DNA from: Asaia bogorensis
GTDB taxonomy: Bacteria > Pseudomonadota > Alphaproteobacteria > Acetobacterales > Acetobacteraceae
DNA length: 45,493 bases
Direction of reading: 5' to 3'
Assembly (NCBI GenBank): GCA_945869965.1
Contig: CAMBRC010000030.1
Span: 1 to 45,493 of the forward strand
Numbering within the stretch: position 1 is the first letter of the stretch; each line of letters begins with the position of its first letter. This document shows positions 1 to 7,998 of the stretch, piece after piece. The notes under the pieces are model-generated. The model was not told the origin of the DNA. It was given only the letters and a program-made list of their open reading frames with translations, and did not search any database. The translations under genes were made by a program, and so were the position numbers.

Positions 1-73
1 CGTAGGGCAAAAACCCGGCCGCAGCGGCTTGATGTTCCCGGCCAATCATCCTAGAAGGCTGGCCTGCCTCGCT

Positions 74-149
74 GTCCCGTTCGTCTAGAGGCCTAGGACG
101 CTGCCCTCTCACGGCGGTAACACGAGTTCGAATCTCGTACGGGATACCA
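74..149 (+). tRNA. tRNA-Glu (anticodon CTC)
   Basis: The segment folds as a complete 76-nt tRNA. The acceptor stem pairs 74-80 (GTCCCGT) with 139-145 (ACGGGAT). The anticodon stem-loop CTGCC-CTCTCAC-GGCGG spans 101-117 with anticodon CTC at 108-110, and the T loop is GTTCGAATC. The 3' CCA is encoded at 147-149. The layout matches bacterial tRNA-Glu almost base for base. The 73 bases before it hold nothing I can identify. Confidence 0.96.
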
Positions 150-160
150 GGGCCGGCCCC

Positions 161-1666
161 TCAGCTCTCCTCGCTGGCCAAAACCTTGCGCTGCTTGTTG
201 AACATCGGCAACAGCGGCGAAATCAGCAGCAGCACGGCCAAGCCCAGGCATACCGCCGAGATCGGCCGCTCAACAAAGGTCCAGAAATCACCGCGGCTGA
301 GGATCAGCGACTTGCGCAGGTTGTTTTCCAGCATCGGCCCAAGCACGAAGGCCAGCACCAGCGGCGCCGGCTCGAAGCCGTACTTCTTCATCGCCCAGCC
401 GAGCACGCCGAAGCCCAGCATCAGGTAGATGTCGAATACCTGATTGGACACGCTGTAGGCGCCGATGACGCAGAACAGCAGGATCATCGGGAACAGGATC
501 TTGTAGGGCACCTTCAGCAGCTGCACCCACAGCCCGATCAGCGGCATGTTGAGCACCAGCAGCATCACGTTGCCGATATACATGCTGGCCACCACGCCCC
601 AGAACAGCGTGGGGTTCTGCACCATCAGCAGCGGGCCGGGCTGCACGCCGTGCACGATGAACGCGCCGAGCAACAGCGCCATCACCACGTTCGGCGGAAT
701 GCCCAGCGTCAGCAGCGGGATAAAGCCGGCGCCGGCGGCGGCGTTGTTGGCCGTCTCTGGCCCCGCCACGCCCTCGATGGCGCCCTTGCCGAAACGCTCT
801 GGGGTCTTGGAAAGCCGCTTTTCCATCGCATACGACAGGAAGGACGAGATCACCGCGCCGCCGCCCGGCAGGATGCCCAGGAAGAACCCCAGCACCGAGC
901 CGCGCGCAATCGGGCCGGCGCTGCGCTTCCAGTCGTCACGCGTCGGCATCAGGCCCTTCACATTGGCCTGGAACACCTCGCGGTCCAGCCGCTGTTCGAT
1001 GTTGTGCAGGATCTCGGCGATGCCGAACAGGCCCATGACGATCGGCACCAGACCGAGCCCGTCCAGCAACTGCATCTGGTCGAAGGTCATGCGCGGCATG
1101 GCGCTGATCGAGTCGATACCGACCAGGCCGAGCACCAGGCCGAGGCAGGCCATGATCAGCGCCTTGAGGATCGAGCCCTGGCTGAGCCAGACCAGGATGG
1201 TCAGGCCGAGCACCATCAGGCTGAAATACTCGGCGGGGCCGAACTTGACGGCGACCTGCGCCAGCGTGGGTGCGAGCAGCATCAGCCCGACCACCGCCAG
1301 CGTGCCGGCGATGAACGAGCCGATCGCCGCCATGCCAAGGGCCGGGCCGGCACGGCCCTGGCGCGCCATCGCGTAGCCGTCCAGGCAGGTGACCACTGAG
1401 GCCGCTTCGCCGGGGATGTTGACCAGGATCGCGGTGGTCGAGCCGCCATACATCGAGCCGTAATAGATACCCGACAGCATGATGATCGCCGCCTCTGGCG
1501 TGATGTTGAAGGTGATCGGCAGCAGCAGCGACATCGCCGCCACCGGGCCGATCCCCGGCAGCACGCCGATCAGCGTGCCGATGAACACGCCGGCGAAGCA
1601 GAACAGCAGGTTCATCGGCTGTATGGCCACGCCGAGGCCGAGCCAGAGGCTGTTGAAAACGTCCAT
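161..1666 (-). CDS. tctA: Tripartite tricarboxylate transporter permease TctA
   Basis: This is the large inner-membrane subunit of a tripartite tricarboxylate transporter, which imports citrate-like or other carboxylates using the ion gradient and a periplasmic binding protein. The 501 aa match the usual family length, with about 11-12 hydrophobic segments. The N-terminal family motif GVLPGIGP (residues 34-41) and the conserved stretch around YYGSMYGGSTTAIL (68-81) and NIPGEAASV are present. It starts 3 bases after the tctB stop, so tctB-tctA form one leftward transcription unit, while the matching binding protein tctC is divergent. The substrate cannot be read from sequence. Confidence 0.95.
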   Translation of the reverse strand: MDVFNSLWLGLGVAIQPMNLLFCFAGVFIGTLIGVLPGIGPVAAMSLLLPITFNITPEAAIIMLSGIYYGSMYGGSTTAILVNIPGEAASVVTCLDGYAMARQGRAGPALGMAAIGSFIAGTLAVVGLMLLAPTLAQVAVKFGPAEYFSLMVLGLTILVWLSQGSILKALIMACLGLVLGLVGIDSISAMPRMTFDQMQLLDGLGLVPIVMGLFGIAEILHNIEQRLDREVFQANVKGLMPTRDDWKRSAGPIARGSVLGFFLGILPGGGAVISSFLSYAMEKRLSKTPERFGKGAIEGVAGPETANNAAAGAGFIPLLTLGIPPNVVMALLLGAFIVHGVQPGPLLMVQNPTLFWGVVASMYIGNVMLLVLNMPLIGLWVQLLKVPYKILFPMILLFCVIGAYSVSNQVFDIYLMLGFGVLGWAMKKYGFEPAPLVLAFVLGPMLENNLRKSLILSRGDFWTFVERPISAVCLGLAVLLLISPLLPMFNKQRKVLASEES

Positions 1667-1669
1667 GGG

Positions 1670-2146
1670 TCAGTCCGCCAAAAACAGGGTGCCGGTGGGC
1701 AACTGGGTGCCCAGCCAGGCGACGAACACCGCCCAGGCGCCGAATGTGGTCAGCACGGCGCCGAGGATCGAGGCCCGCCAGCTCTGCGGCTCCACCGTCT
1801 TGAACAGCACCAGCAGCAGCACGAAGGTGGCCACGATGAAGCCGATATTCTCGAGGACGGCCGTGTAGAGCACCAGCAGCGCCACGACATACAGCACCTT
1901 GCCCCAGCGCAGCCCGGCGAAGTTGTCGCCCAGCCCCGGCGCATCCTCGGGGCGCGCCAACAGGCTATGCACAAATAGCGCGCCGGACAGCCCGGTCATG
2001 ATGACCCCGGTCCAGAACAGGATGAAGCCCGAGCCAGGGTCGCCGGGGCGGCCGAGGCCGAGGTCCAGACCCTGGGACAGGATGAAGCCGGAAATCGCCA
2101 GGGCGATCAGGGCGGTGATGCTGTCGGCGCGCACCCGCATCGTCAT
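1670..2146 (-). CDS. tctB: Tripartite tricarboxylate transporter small subunit TctB
   Basis: The 158-aa protein has four predicted membrane segments and sits immediately upstream of tctA, the standard tctB position. Segments run around residues 10-25, 40-60, 80-120 and 130-148. TctB is the poorly conserved small membrane subunit, so the call rests on size, topology and neighbours more than on motifs. Two in-frame ATGs (2146 and 2140) are possible starts. A weak AAGG lies 5-8 bases before the first, which I prefer. It is co-transcribed with tctA. Confidence 0.88.
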   Translation of the reverse strand: MTMRVRADSITALIALAISGFILSQGLDLGLGRPGDPGSGFILFWTGVIMTGLSGALFVHSLLARPEDAPGLGDNFAGLRWGKVLYVVALLVLYTAVLENIGFIVATFVLLLVLFKTVEPQSWRASILGAVLTTFGAWAVFVAWLGTQLPTGTLFLAD

Positions 2147-2256
2147 GCGGCCTTGAGGCCGATCTTCGGCAGCGCAGATTTCATCTCGTCCATCCTCTGA
2201 TCCGGCACGCCCCCAGGGTCAGACGGGCGAGGCGCGGCTCTAACACGCGGCACGCC

Positions 2257-2296
2257 GCGGTTCAAACGCCGGTCGGCGTGGGCGGTTCAAACGCCG
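2257..2296. promoter_or_regulatory. Direct repeat upstream of tctC (possible operator)
   Basis: The 15-mer GCGGTTCAAACGCCG occurs exactly twice, at 2257-2271 and 2282-2296, 25 bases apart, in the spacer between divergent tctB and tctC. Tandem sites at a spacing of about 2.5 helical turns are compatible with a regulator binding site, but no regulator gene lies next to the transporter. The regulatory role is inference. Confidence 0.4.
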
Positions 2297-2370
2297 TCCG
2301 TCGCATCCAGCGCTTGATCCTGCCGTGGCACCTATGCGACGAGACAGCTTGGAATCCTGGGGGAACTATC

Positions 2371-3354
2371 GTGAACGCACAACGCCACATCGGGCGCGGA
2401 TTTTTGCTGGGCATGCTGGCGCTCGCCGCCGCGTGTCTGCCGGGCGTGCCGGCGCGGGCGCAGAACTTCCCCACCAAGCCGGTGACGCTGATCGTGCCAT
2501 GGCCGGCCGGCGGAGCGACGGACCGGCATTTGCGCGTGCTGGCCGAGGCCACCAGCAAGCATCTCGGCCAGCCGATCATCATCGATAACAAGCCGGGCGC
2601 CTCCGGCACGCTCGGCGGCGCCACCATGGCCGCCACCGCCAAGCCGGATGGCTACACCCTGGCGCAATTGCCGATCACCATCTTCCGCCTGCCTTACATG
2701 CAGAAGGTGTCGTTCAATCCGATGACCGATTTCAGCTTCGTCATCCATGTCACCGGCTACACCTTCGGCACCGCCGTGATGAGCGATGCGCCGTGGAAGA
2801 CCTGGAAGGACCTGCTCAGCTACGCCCGCGCCAACCCGCACGCGATCCGCTATTCCACCCCCGGCACCGGCTCGACGCTGCACATCACGATGGAACAGAT
2901 CGCCCAGTCGGAGGGCATCAAGTGGACCCAGGTGCCGTTCCGCGGCGAGGCGGAATCCACTGCTGCGCTGCTGGGAAAACACGTCGAGGCGGCGGCCTCG
3001 GGTGCCGGGCTCGGCTCGCTGGTCGATGCCGGCAATGTGCGGATGCTGGTGATGTGGACGCCGGAGCGCTCGGCCCGCTTCCCGGGTGTGCCGACCCTGG
3101 TCGAGGAGGGGCAAAAGATCATCTCCACCTCGCCCTATGGCTTGGCGGGGCCGAAAGGCATGGACCCGCGGATCATGAAGATCCTGCATGACGCCTTCAA
3201 GAAAGGCATGGAGGAGCCGATGCACCTGAAGGTGCTGGAGGAGCTGTCGCAGCCGAATATCTACAAGAACAGCGAGGACTACCGCGCCTTCGCGATGCAG
3301 CTGATCGCCGAGCAGCAGGAGCTGATCCAGAAGCTGGGTCTCGGCGCGAGATAG
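2371..3354 (+). CDS. tctC: Tripartite tricarboxylate transporter substrate-binding protein (Bug/TctC family)
   Basis: This periplasmic solute-binding protein of the Bug family delivers a carboxylate to the TctAB permease. I start it at GTG 2371, where GGGGGA lies about 7 bases upstream. That gives a clean signal peptide (residues about 1-30, ending VPARA before QNFP) and a mature protein beginning at the usual Bug position. Family motifs include LIVPWPAGGATD (40-51) and IDNKPGASGT (71-80). Its 327 aa are normal for the family. An in-frame ATG at 2278 would add 31 unrelated residues before the signal peptide. It is divergent from tctBA and followed by a strong palindrome. Confidence 0.93.
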   Translation: MNAQRHIGRGFLLGMLALAAACLPGVPARAQNFPTKPVTLIVPWPAGGATDRHLRVLAEATSKHLGQPIIIDNKPGASGTLGGATMAATAKPDGYTLAQLPITIFRLPYMQKVSFNPMTDFSFVIHVTGYTFGTAVMSDAPWKTWKDLLSYARANPHAIRYSTPGTGSTLHITMEQIAQSEGIKWTQVPFRGEAESTAALLGKHVEAAASGAGLGSLVDAGNVRMLVMWTPERSARFPGVPTLVEEGQKIISTSPYGLAGPKGMDPRIMKILHDAFKKGMEEPMHLKVLEELSQPNIYKNSEDYRAFAMQLIAEQQELIQKLGLGAR

Positions 3355-3370
3355 CTCGCCGGCCGGACGC

Positions 3371-3394
3371 CGCCCTGCCCGCGCGGGCAGGGCG
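3371..3394 (+). terminator. Perfect 24-nt palindrome after tctC
   Basis: CGCCCTGCCC (3371-3380), GCGC, then GGGCAGGGCG (3385-3394) form a perfect GC-rich hairpin 16 bases after the tctC stop. No T-run follows, so a classical intrinsic terminator is not fully supported. It may be a Rho-assisted terminator or mRNA-stabilising hairpin. Confidence 0.45.
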
Positions 3395-3423
3395 TTAGGG
3401 GCGCGGTTTCGGTGCTGGCCAGC

Positions 3424-3600
3424 TCAGGCGCGCGTCGCGGCGGCTTCCAGCCAGGTGACCGAGCCGGCCAGCACCGCTACCGCCCAGGTCGCGGCGGACA
3501 CCGCCGTGCACCATTGCTCAGGCAGGCCGAACTGAACACAACCGCCGGAAAAGGTGAAGATCACCGCCGCGGCCATCAGGGCTGATAGTACGATTCGCAT
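3424..3600 (-). CDS. Small hypothetical membrane protein (58 aa)
   Basis: A short open frame begins MRIVLSALMAAAVIFTF and ends WLEAAATRA. It has two hydrophobic stretches, residues about 3-17 and 30-48, with a Cys at 21 after SGG. The upstream ribosome-binding site is weak (AGG about 10 bases before ATG 3600). I do not recognise it. A tiny two-pass membrane protein is the best description, and it could be spurious. It lies between tctC and the DUF2272 gene. Confidence 0.35.
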   Translation of the reverse strand: MRIVLSALMAAAVIFTFSGGCVQFGLPEQWCTAVSAATWAVAVLAGSVTWLEAAATRA

Positions 3601-3678
3601 ACACGCGAACCTAGAGATACTGGCCTACGGCGCAAGCATGCAGTTGCGGCCCGGCGATTGAGTGGCCCGGCATTTTTT

Positions 3679-3726
3679 GTAGCGGGGCGCTTTTTGTGGC
3701 GGGGCGTTTTGGTAGCGGGGCGTTCG
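3679..3726. repeat. Short tandem repeat, three units of about 16 nt
   Basis: Three consecutive units share the core GYGGCGGGGCG/GTAGCGGGGCG: GTAGCGGGGCGCTTTTT (3679-3695), GTGGCGGGGCGTTTTG (3696-3711) and GTAGCGGGGCGTTCG (3712-3726). They lie just past the 3' end of the DUF2272 gene. The array is non-coding and its function is unknown. Confidence 0.6.
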
Positions 3727-3733
3727 CGCGGGC

Positions 3734-4573
3734 TCAGCGCGCGCCGATGCGATTTTCGAAAACCACGAACCAGGCCCGAGCGTTGCGGCGCAGGCGCCCG
3801 GCCGGGTCGGTGGCGTAGCGCACCGCGGTCACCGCCTGGGCCACATTGCCGCCGATGGCGAGCACTTCGCCCGGGCTGGTGGCAATGACGATCTCGCAAT
3901 GCATCGGCCGCGGGGTGGCGGTCTCCTGGCGGCGTTGCGCCAGTGCCCCAAGTCGCGCGCGGCTGCTGCGGTCGGCGCATATCAGGTCGCCCGGTGCCGG
4001 CGCATACGCATCGACCTCGTGCGCCAGGAAGGTGGCCCGTGCGCCCCACCGGTCGCTCTGCTGGACCAGCGCGTCAACATAGCTCCAATGCGCCGCCGCG
4101 GGCGGGAACTCGGCCTGGTCGATGCCGGCGGCACGCATGACGAACGAGATGAAGGCGGCCGACCACGGCAGGCAGCCCCAAATGGCGTCCCGTCCGCCGG
4201 CGGCGCGTTCGTCCGCCGTGCAGGCATCGGCAATGCCCAGCGTGAAAGCCCGCTTGTTACGGTCGATCGTGTCCTGCCAGCCGACGGACGACCAATAGGC
4301 CAGCACCTTGGAAAACGCTGCCGGGTGCTGTTCGGCGAGCGGGCTGTCGTCGCTGTCGCGCGTGGGTCCGAGACGGGCATCCAGCGTCCGCGCGCCCCAT
4401 TCGCGCCACTCGCCATCCAACAGCCGCAACAGCCGCTCCCGGGTCTGCACCGGATAGGGCGGCGGTGGCTCGCCCGCCTTGGATGGCACCGGCACGCGCG
4501 GCGCACAGGCGGCAAGCGCGACCAGCAGCACCAGGGCGGCGGCACATCGTGACAGGGCGATGGAGCGGAGCAT
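3734..4573 (-). CDS. DUF2272 domain-containing lipoprotein
   Basis: The 279-aa protein starts at ATG 4573, giving a lipoprotein signal with a hydrophobic core and lipobox LAAC (Cys23). An upstream in-frame start at 4651 would bury this signal. The DUF2272 core is recognisable in CLPWSAAFISFVMRAAG (about 134-150), followed by a conserved His in AAHWSYVDAL (about 160-169). A Cys before the helix and a downstream His recall NlpC/P60- or CHAP-like cysteine hydrolases, but catalysis is not established. It is divergent from the HxlR regulator across a palindromic promoter region. It probably acts at the envelope; the function is unknown. Confidence 0.8.
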   Translation of the reverse strand: MLRSIALSRCAAALVLLVALAACAPRVPVPSKAGEPPPPYPVQTRERLLRLLDGEWREWGARTLDARLGPTRDSDDSPLAEQHPAAFSKVLAYWSSVGWQDTIDRNKRAFTLGIADACTADERAAGGRDAIWGCLPWSAAFISFVMRAAGIDQAEFPPAAAHWSYVDALVQQSDRWGARATFLAHEVDAYAPAPGDLICADRSSRARLGALAQRRQETATPRPMHCEIVIATSPGEVLAIGGNVAQAVTAVRYATDPAGRLRRNARAWFVVFENRIGAR

Positions 4574-4659
4574 TGCCCAGTGTTCGCGCCGCTGCCCCAG
4601 GACGGTCAACCCCCAAGCCGTCAAAATCCAAACGCCTTGCATCGGTCGCAACAGTTACT

Positions 4660-4673
4660 ACTATCATGATAGT
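4660..4673. promoter_or_regulatory. Perfect palindrome ACTATCATGATAGT, candidate HxlR operator
   Basis: A perfect 14-bp dyad lies between the divergent DUF2272 and HxlR genes, ending 14 bases before the HxlR ATG. Its position and symmetry fit autoregulation by the dimeric winged-helix HxlR protein, possibly also controlling the DUF2272 gene. The assignment to HxlR is inference. Confidence 0.55.
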
Positions 4674-4687
4674 TGTTGGAGGTACAA

Positions 4688-5218
4688 ATGCAGCGCAAGA
4701 CCTTCCGCACCATGGTGTGTCCCATCGCCCGCGGTCTGGATCGCGTCGGCGAATGGTGGAGCATCCTGATCCTGCGCGACGCCTTCGCCGGCATGACGCG
4801 GTTCGAGGCGTTCCAGACCAGCCTTGGCATCGCGCCGGGAATGCTGACCAGGCGCCTGCGCGCCCTGGTCGAAGCCGGGCTGTTGGAGCGCCACCGCTAT
4901 AGCGCCAGGCCGCCACGCGACGAGTACCGCCTGACCGAGCGCGGCGAGGATTTTCGCCCGGTGTTGATCACCCTGCTGGACTGGGGCAACCGCCATTTCG
5001 CCCCGGAAGGGGCCAGCACACACATCGTCGATGCCGCCACCGGCGCGCCGGCCGAGCCGATGCTGGTCGACCGCGCCAGCGGCCGCGCCCTGGCCGCGCC
5101 GGCGTTCAAGCTTGCCCCCGGTCCGGGCGCCCGGCTTGGCCAGCGAACCCGGCCGAATGCCGCGCGCGACCTGCTCGGCAACCCGTATCTCCACGCCGCC
5201 GAAGGCACCGCGCCATGA
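4688..5218 (+). CDS. HxlR-family winged-helix transcriptional regulator
   Basis: The N-terminal half (residues about 9-95) is a typical HxlR winged helix: CPIARGLDRVGEWWSILILR, then MTRFEAFQTSLGIAPGMLTR and LRALVEAGLLERHRY. Cys11 is at the position where many HxlR proteins carry a redox- or ligand-sensing cysteine. The start at 4688 is set by GGAGG at 4678-4682; an in-frame ATG at 4673 lies upstream of that site. The C-terminal extension (100-176) is not a standard part of the family. Its stop overlaps the MATE start (ATGA), so it probably controls the efflux pump beside it. Confidence 0.92.
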   Translation: MQRKTFRTMVCPIARGLDRVGEWWSILILRDAFAGMTRFEAFQTSLGIAPGMLTRRLRALVEAGLLERHRYSARPPRDEYRLTERGEDFRPVLITLLDWGNRHFAPEGASTHIVDAATGAPAEPMLVDRASGRALAAPAFKLAPGPGARLGQRTRPNAARDLLGNPYLHAAEGTAP

Positions 5219-6609
5219 ACATCGCCGCCTCCCCGGTCACAACTGCCCAATCGCATTCCAAGGCATCGGTGATGAACCCGCGCACCCGCCTGCTGCTGCA
5301 AGGGCCGATCGTGCCGACGCTGCTGCGCCTGGCCTGGCCGAACATCCTGGTCATGCTGGCCCAGGCGTCGGTCGGGCTGATTGAGACGTTCTGGATCTCC
5401 TACCTCGGCACCGACGCACTGGCCGGAATGGCGCTCGTATTCCCCGGCTTCATGATGATGCAGATGCTGTCCGGCGGCGCCATCGGCGGCGGCATCTCCT
5501 CGGCGGTGGCGCGCGCGCTGGGCGGCGGGCGGCGCGACGATGCCAACGCCTTCGTGCTGCATGCGCTGGTGGTCAATATCGCCTTTGGCCTGCTGTGCAC
5601 CGCGCTGTTCCTGGGTTTCGGCCGGCCGCTTTATGCCGCCATGGGCGGGCGCGACGGCTCGCTGGACGCTGCCCTGGCCTATTCCGACATCGTCTTCGCC
5701 GGCATCGTGTTGGTCTGGCTGATGAACGCCCTGGCCAGTGTTATCCGCGGCACCGGCAACATGCTGGTGCCGTCGCTCGCGGTCTGCACCGGGGTGGTGC
5801 TGCTGGTGCCGCTCTCGCCAGCGTTGATCTTCGGCTGGGGGCCGGTGCCGGCGATGGGCATTGCCGGCGGTGCACTGGCCGTCGTGCTGACCACGGCACT
5901 CACGGCGGCGGTGCTGGCATTCTATCTGCTGGCCGGGCGCAGCGTCGTCCGCCTGGTGCGGGTGCCGCTGCGCTGGGCGTTCTTCGCCGACATCCTGCGC
6001 GTCGGCGGCGTCGGCGCCGTCAGCACGCTGCAGACCACGCTGACCGTGGCGTTGACCACCGGGCTGGTCGGCATCGCGGCGGGGCCGGAAGCGGTCGCGG
6101 GCTATGGCACGGCGGCCCGGCTCGAATACCTGCTGATCCCGCTGGTGTTCGGCCTCGGCGCGCCGCTTGTGGCCCTGGTCGGCACTAATATCGGCGCCGG
6201 ACAACGCGAGCGGGCGCTGCGCATCGCGCTGACCGGCGGCGCGCTGGCCTTCGCGCTGACCGAGTCGGTCGGGCTGGCGGCGGCGTTGTTTCCGATGGCC
6301 TGGCTCGGGCTGTTCACCGACGACGCGCGCATGCTGGAAACCGGCAGCACCTATCTGCGGCTGGTCGGGCCGGCCTATGGCTTCTTCGGCCTCGGCCTGT
6401 GCCTCTACTTCGCCTCCCAAGGCGCCGGCCGGCTATTCTGGCCATTGGCCGGCGGCATGATGCGCATGGCGGTGGCGATCGGCGGCGGCTGGCTGGCGCT
6501 GTATCTGACCGGCTCGCTGGCAGCGCTGTTCATCGCCCTGGCGCTGGGCCTGGTGGTCTATGGCACCAGCGTGGTCACCGCGATCGCGCGCGGGGTGTGG
6601 TTCCGCTGA
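5215..6609 (+). CDS. MATE-family multidrug efflux transporter
   Basis: This 464-aa, roughly 12-segment inner-membrane protein has the MATE twofold repeat. It begins LLLQGPIVPTLLRLAWPNIL with the conserved MLAQASVGLIETFWIS and GTDALAGMALVFP segments, and its second half carries GYGTAARLEYLLIPLVFGLG and LVGTNIGAGQ. MATE carriers export cationic or amphipathic compounds in exchange for Na+ or H+. It is translationally coupled to the HxlR gene by a 4-base ATGA overlap, indicating a regulator-pump operon. The substrate is unknown. Confidence 0.94.
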   Translation: MNIAASPVTTAQSHSKASVMNPRTRLLLQGPIVPTLLRLAWPNILVMLAQASVGLIETFWISYLGTDALAGMALVFPGFMMMQMLSGGAIGGGISSAVARALGGGRRDDANAFVLHALVVNIAFGLLCTALFLGFGRPLYAAMGGRDGSLDAALAYSDIVFAGIVLVWLMNALASVIRGTGNMLVPSLAVCTGVVLLVPLSPALIFGWGPVPAMGIAGGALAVVLTTALTAAVLAFYLLAGRSVVRLVRVPLRWAFFADILRVGGVGAVSTLQTTLTVALTTGLVGIAAGPEAVAGYGTAARLEYLLIPLVFGLGAPLVALVGTNIGAGQRERALRIALTGGALAFALTESVGLAAALFPMAWLGLFTDDARMLETGSTYLRLVGPAYGFFGLGLCLYFASQGAGRLFWPLAGGMMRMAVAIGGGWLALYLTGSLAALFIALALGLVVYGTSVVTAIARGVWFR

Positions 6610-6707
6610 ACCCGCAAGCCGGCAGTCCTTGCCCGAAACGCCCGAACACGGGCATGGTTCAGGCAAGCAAACACGCCGCCGGGCAATGGCGGCCGGGAGG
6701 GTTGGCC

Positions 6708-7994
6708 ATGGGCATCATCAAGGCAGTCGGTCGCCGCGCAGTGGTCGCCGGCATCGCAGGGTCATCGTTGCTGGCCGCCGCGGCGCGCGCCCAGGCGCCG
6801 CTTACCTTGCGGGTGTTCACCGGCGGCCAGCAACGCCCGGATGTGATGCGCCGCGTGCTCGACCTTTACCAGGAGCGCACCCCCGGCGTGCGCGTCGAGA
6901 TCGAGATCGGCGGCGCCACTTCGGACCAGCAGCAGCAATACCTCAACACCGTGCTGGCCAGCCGCGACGCGTCGCTGGACGTCGTGCTGATCGACGTGAT
7001 CCGTCCAGCGCAATGGGCGGCGGCGCGCTGGGCCGAGCCGCTGGACGCCTATCTCGGCGCCGAGCGCGACGCGGTGATGGCGCGCTACCTGCCGGCCTAT
7101 CGCGAGGCCAATGTGGTCGCGGGCAAGGTGATGGCGCTGCCGTATTTCGCCGACTCGCAATTCCTGTATTTCCGCCGCGACCTCCTCGCCAAGCACCAAG
7201 TGGCGCCGCCGAAGACGTGGGACGAGCTGACCGCCGCCGCCCAGAAGATCCTGGCCGCCGAGGCCGCCACAAGCCCCAACCTGCGCGGCTTCTCCACCGC
7301 CGGCGCGCCGATCGAGGGCACCGTTTGCACCTTCCTGGTGCCGCTCTGGGGCATGGGCGGATCGCTGACCGACGCCCAGGGCAAGCTGGCGCTAGACCCC
7401 GCCCAGGGCCAGCGCGCACTGGCACTGTGGGCCGATCTCCGCGCCAAGAACATCACCCCCGCCAACATCGCCGAGATCGCCACCGACCGCATCCGCGTCG
7501 ACATGCAGGCCGGCAACCTGATCTTCGCCATGCAATGGGGCTATGCCTGGAACCGCTTCCAGAACGACTCCGACAGCCAGGTCAAGGACCGCATCGGCGT
7601 GGTGCCGCTGCCATCGTTTGCCGGCCACGCCAATGCCACCTGCGTCGGCGGCTGGCAGGTGGCAGTGTCTGCCTTCTCCAAGAACAAGGAAGCCGCAGTG
7701 AAGCTGCTGCGCTTCCTGTCCTCGCCCGAGGTGTCCAAGATGCAGGCGATCGCCGCCAGCCATCTGCCGGTCTTCGCCGAGGTCTATGAGGATGCCGAGG
7801 TGCTGGCCGCAAATCCCTGGTTCCGCGACGCCCGTCCGGTGGTGCTTGGTGCGCGCGCCCGCCCGGTGACGGCGCGCTACCCCGAAGTGTCCGAGGCGAT
7901 CCGCACCGCGATGAACGGCTTCCTCGCCGGCACCCGCACCGCCGAACAGACCCTGGCCGACATGACGCAACGGCTGACCCCGGTTCTGCGCTAA
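6708..7994 (+). CDS. ABC sugar transporter substrate-binding protein (family 1)
   Basis: This 428-aa periplasmic sugar-binding protein of the MalE/UgpB class carries a signal peptide with an RR pair (GRRAVVAGIAG) ending around ARAQA (residue 26), possibly Tat-exported. The start at 6708 is supported by GGGAGG 7 bases upstream. The bilobal fold is reflected in LTLRVFTGGQQRPDV at the mature N-terminus and MPYFADSQ-like hinge text, here MALPYFADSQFLYFRRD. It is first in a tight cluster with two permeases and a GH31 glycosidase, so the ligand is probably an alpha-linked oligosaccharide. Confidence 0.92.
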   Translation: MGIIKAVGRRAVVAGIAGSSLLAAAARAQAPLTLRVFTGGQQRPDVMRRVLDLYQERTPGVRVEIEIGGATSDQQQQYLNTVLASRDASLDVVLIDVIRPAQWAAARWAEPLDAYLGAERDAVMARYLPAYREANVVAGKVMALPYFADSQFLYFRRDLLAKHQVAPPKTWDELTAAAQKILAAEAATSPNLRGFSTAGAPIEGTVCTFLVPLWGMGGSLTDAQGKLALDPAQGQRALALWADLRAKNITPANIAEIATDRIRVDMQAGNLIFAMQWGYAWNRFQNDSDSQVKDRIGVVPLPSFAGHANATCVGGWQVAVSAFSKNKEAAVKLLRFLSSPEVSKMQAIAASHLPVFAEVYEDAEVLAANPWFRDARPVVLGARARPVTARYPEVSEAIRTAMNGFLAGTRTAEQTLADMTQRLTPVLR

Positions 7995-7998
7995 CCCA

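Noticed and set aside
4897-6420. 507-codon open frame antisense to the MATE gene
   Set aside because: Gln/Arg/His/Asp-rich without any family pattern; a shadow of the GC-rich opposite strand.
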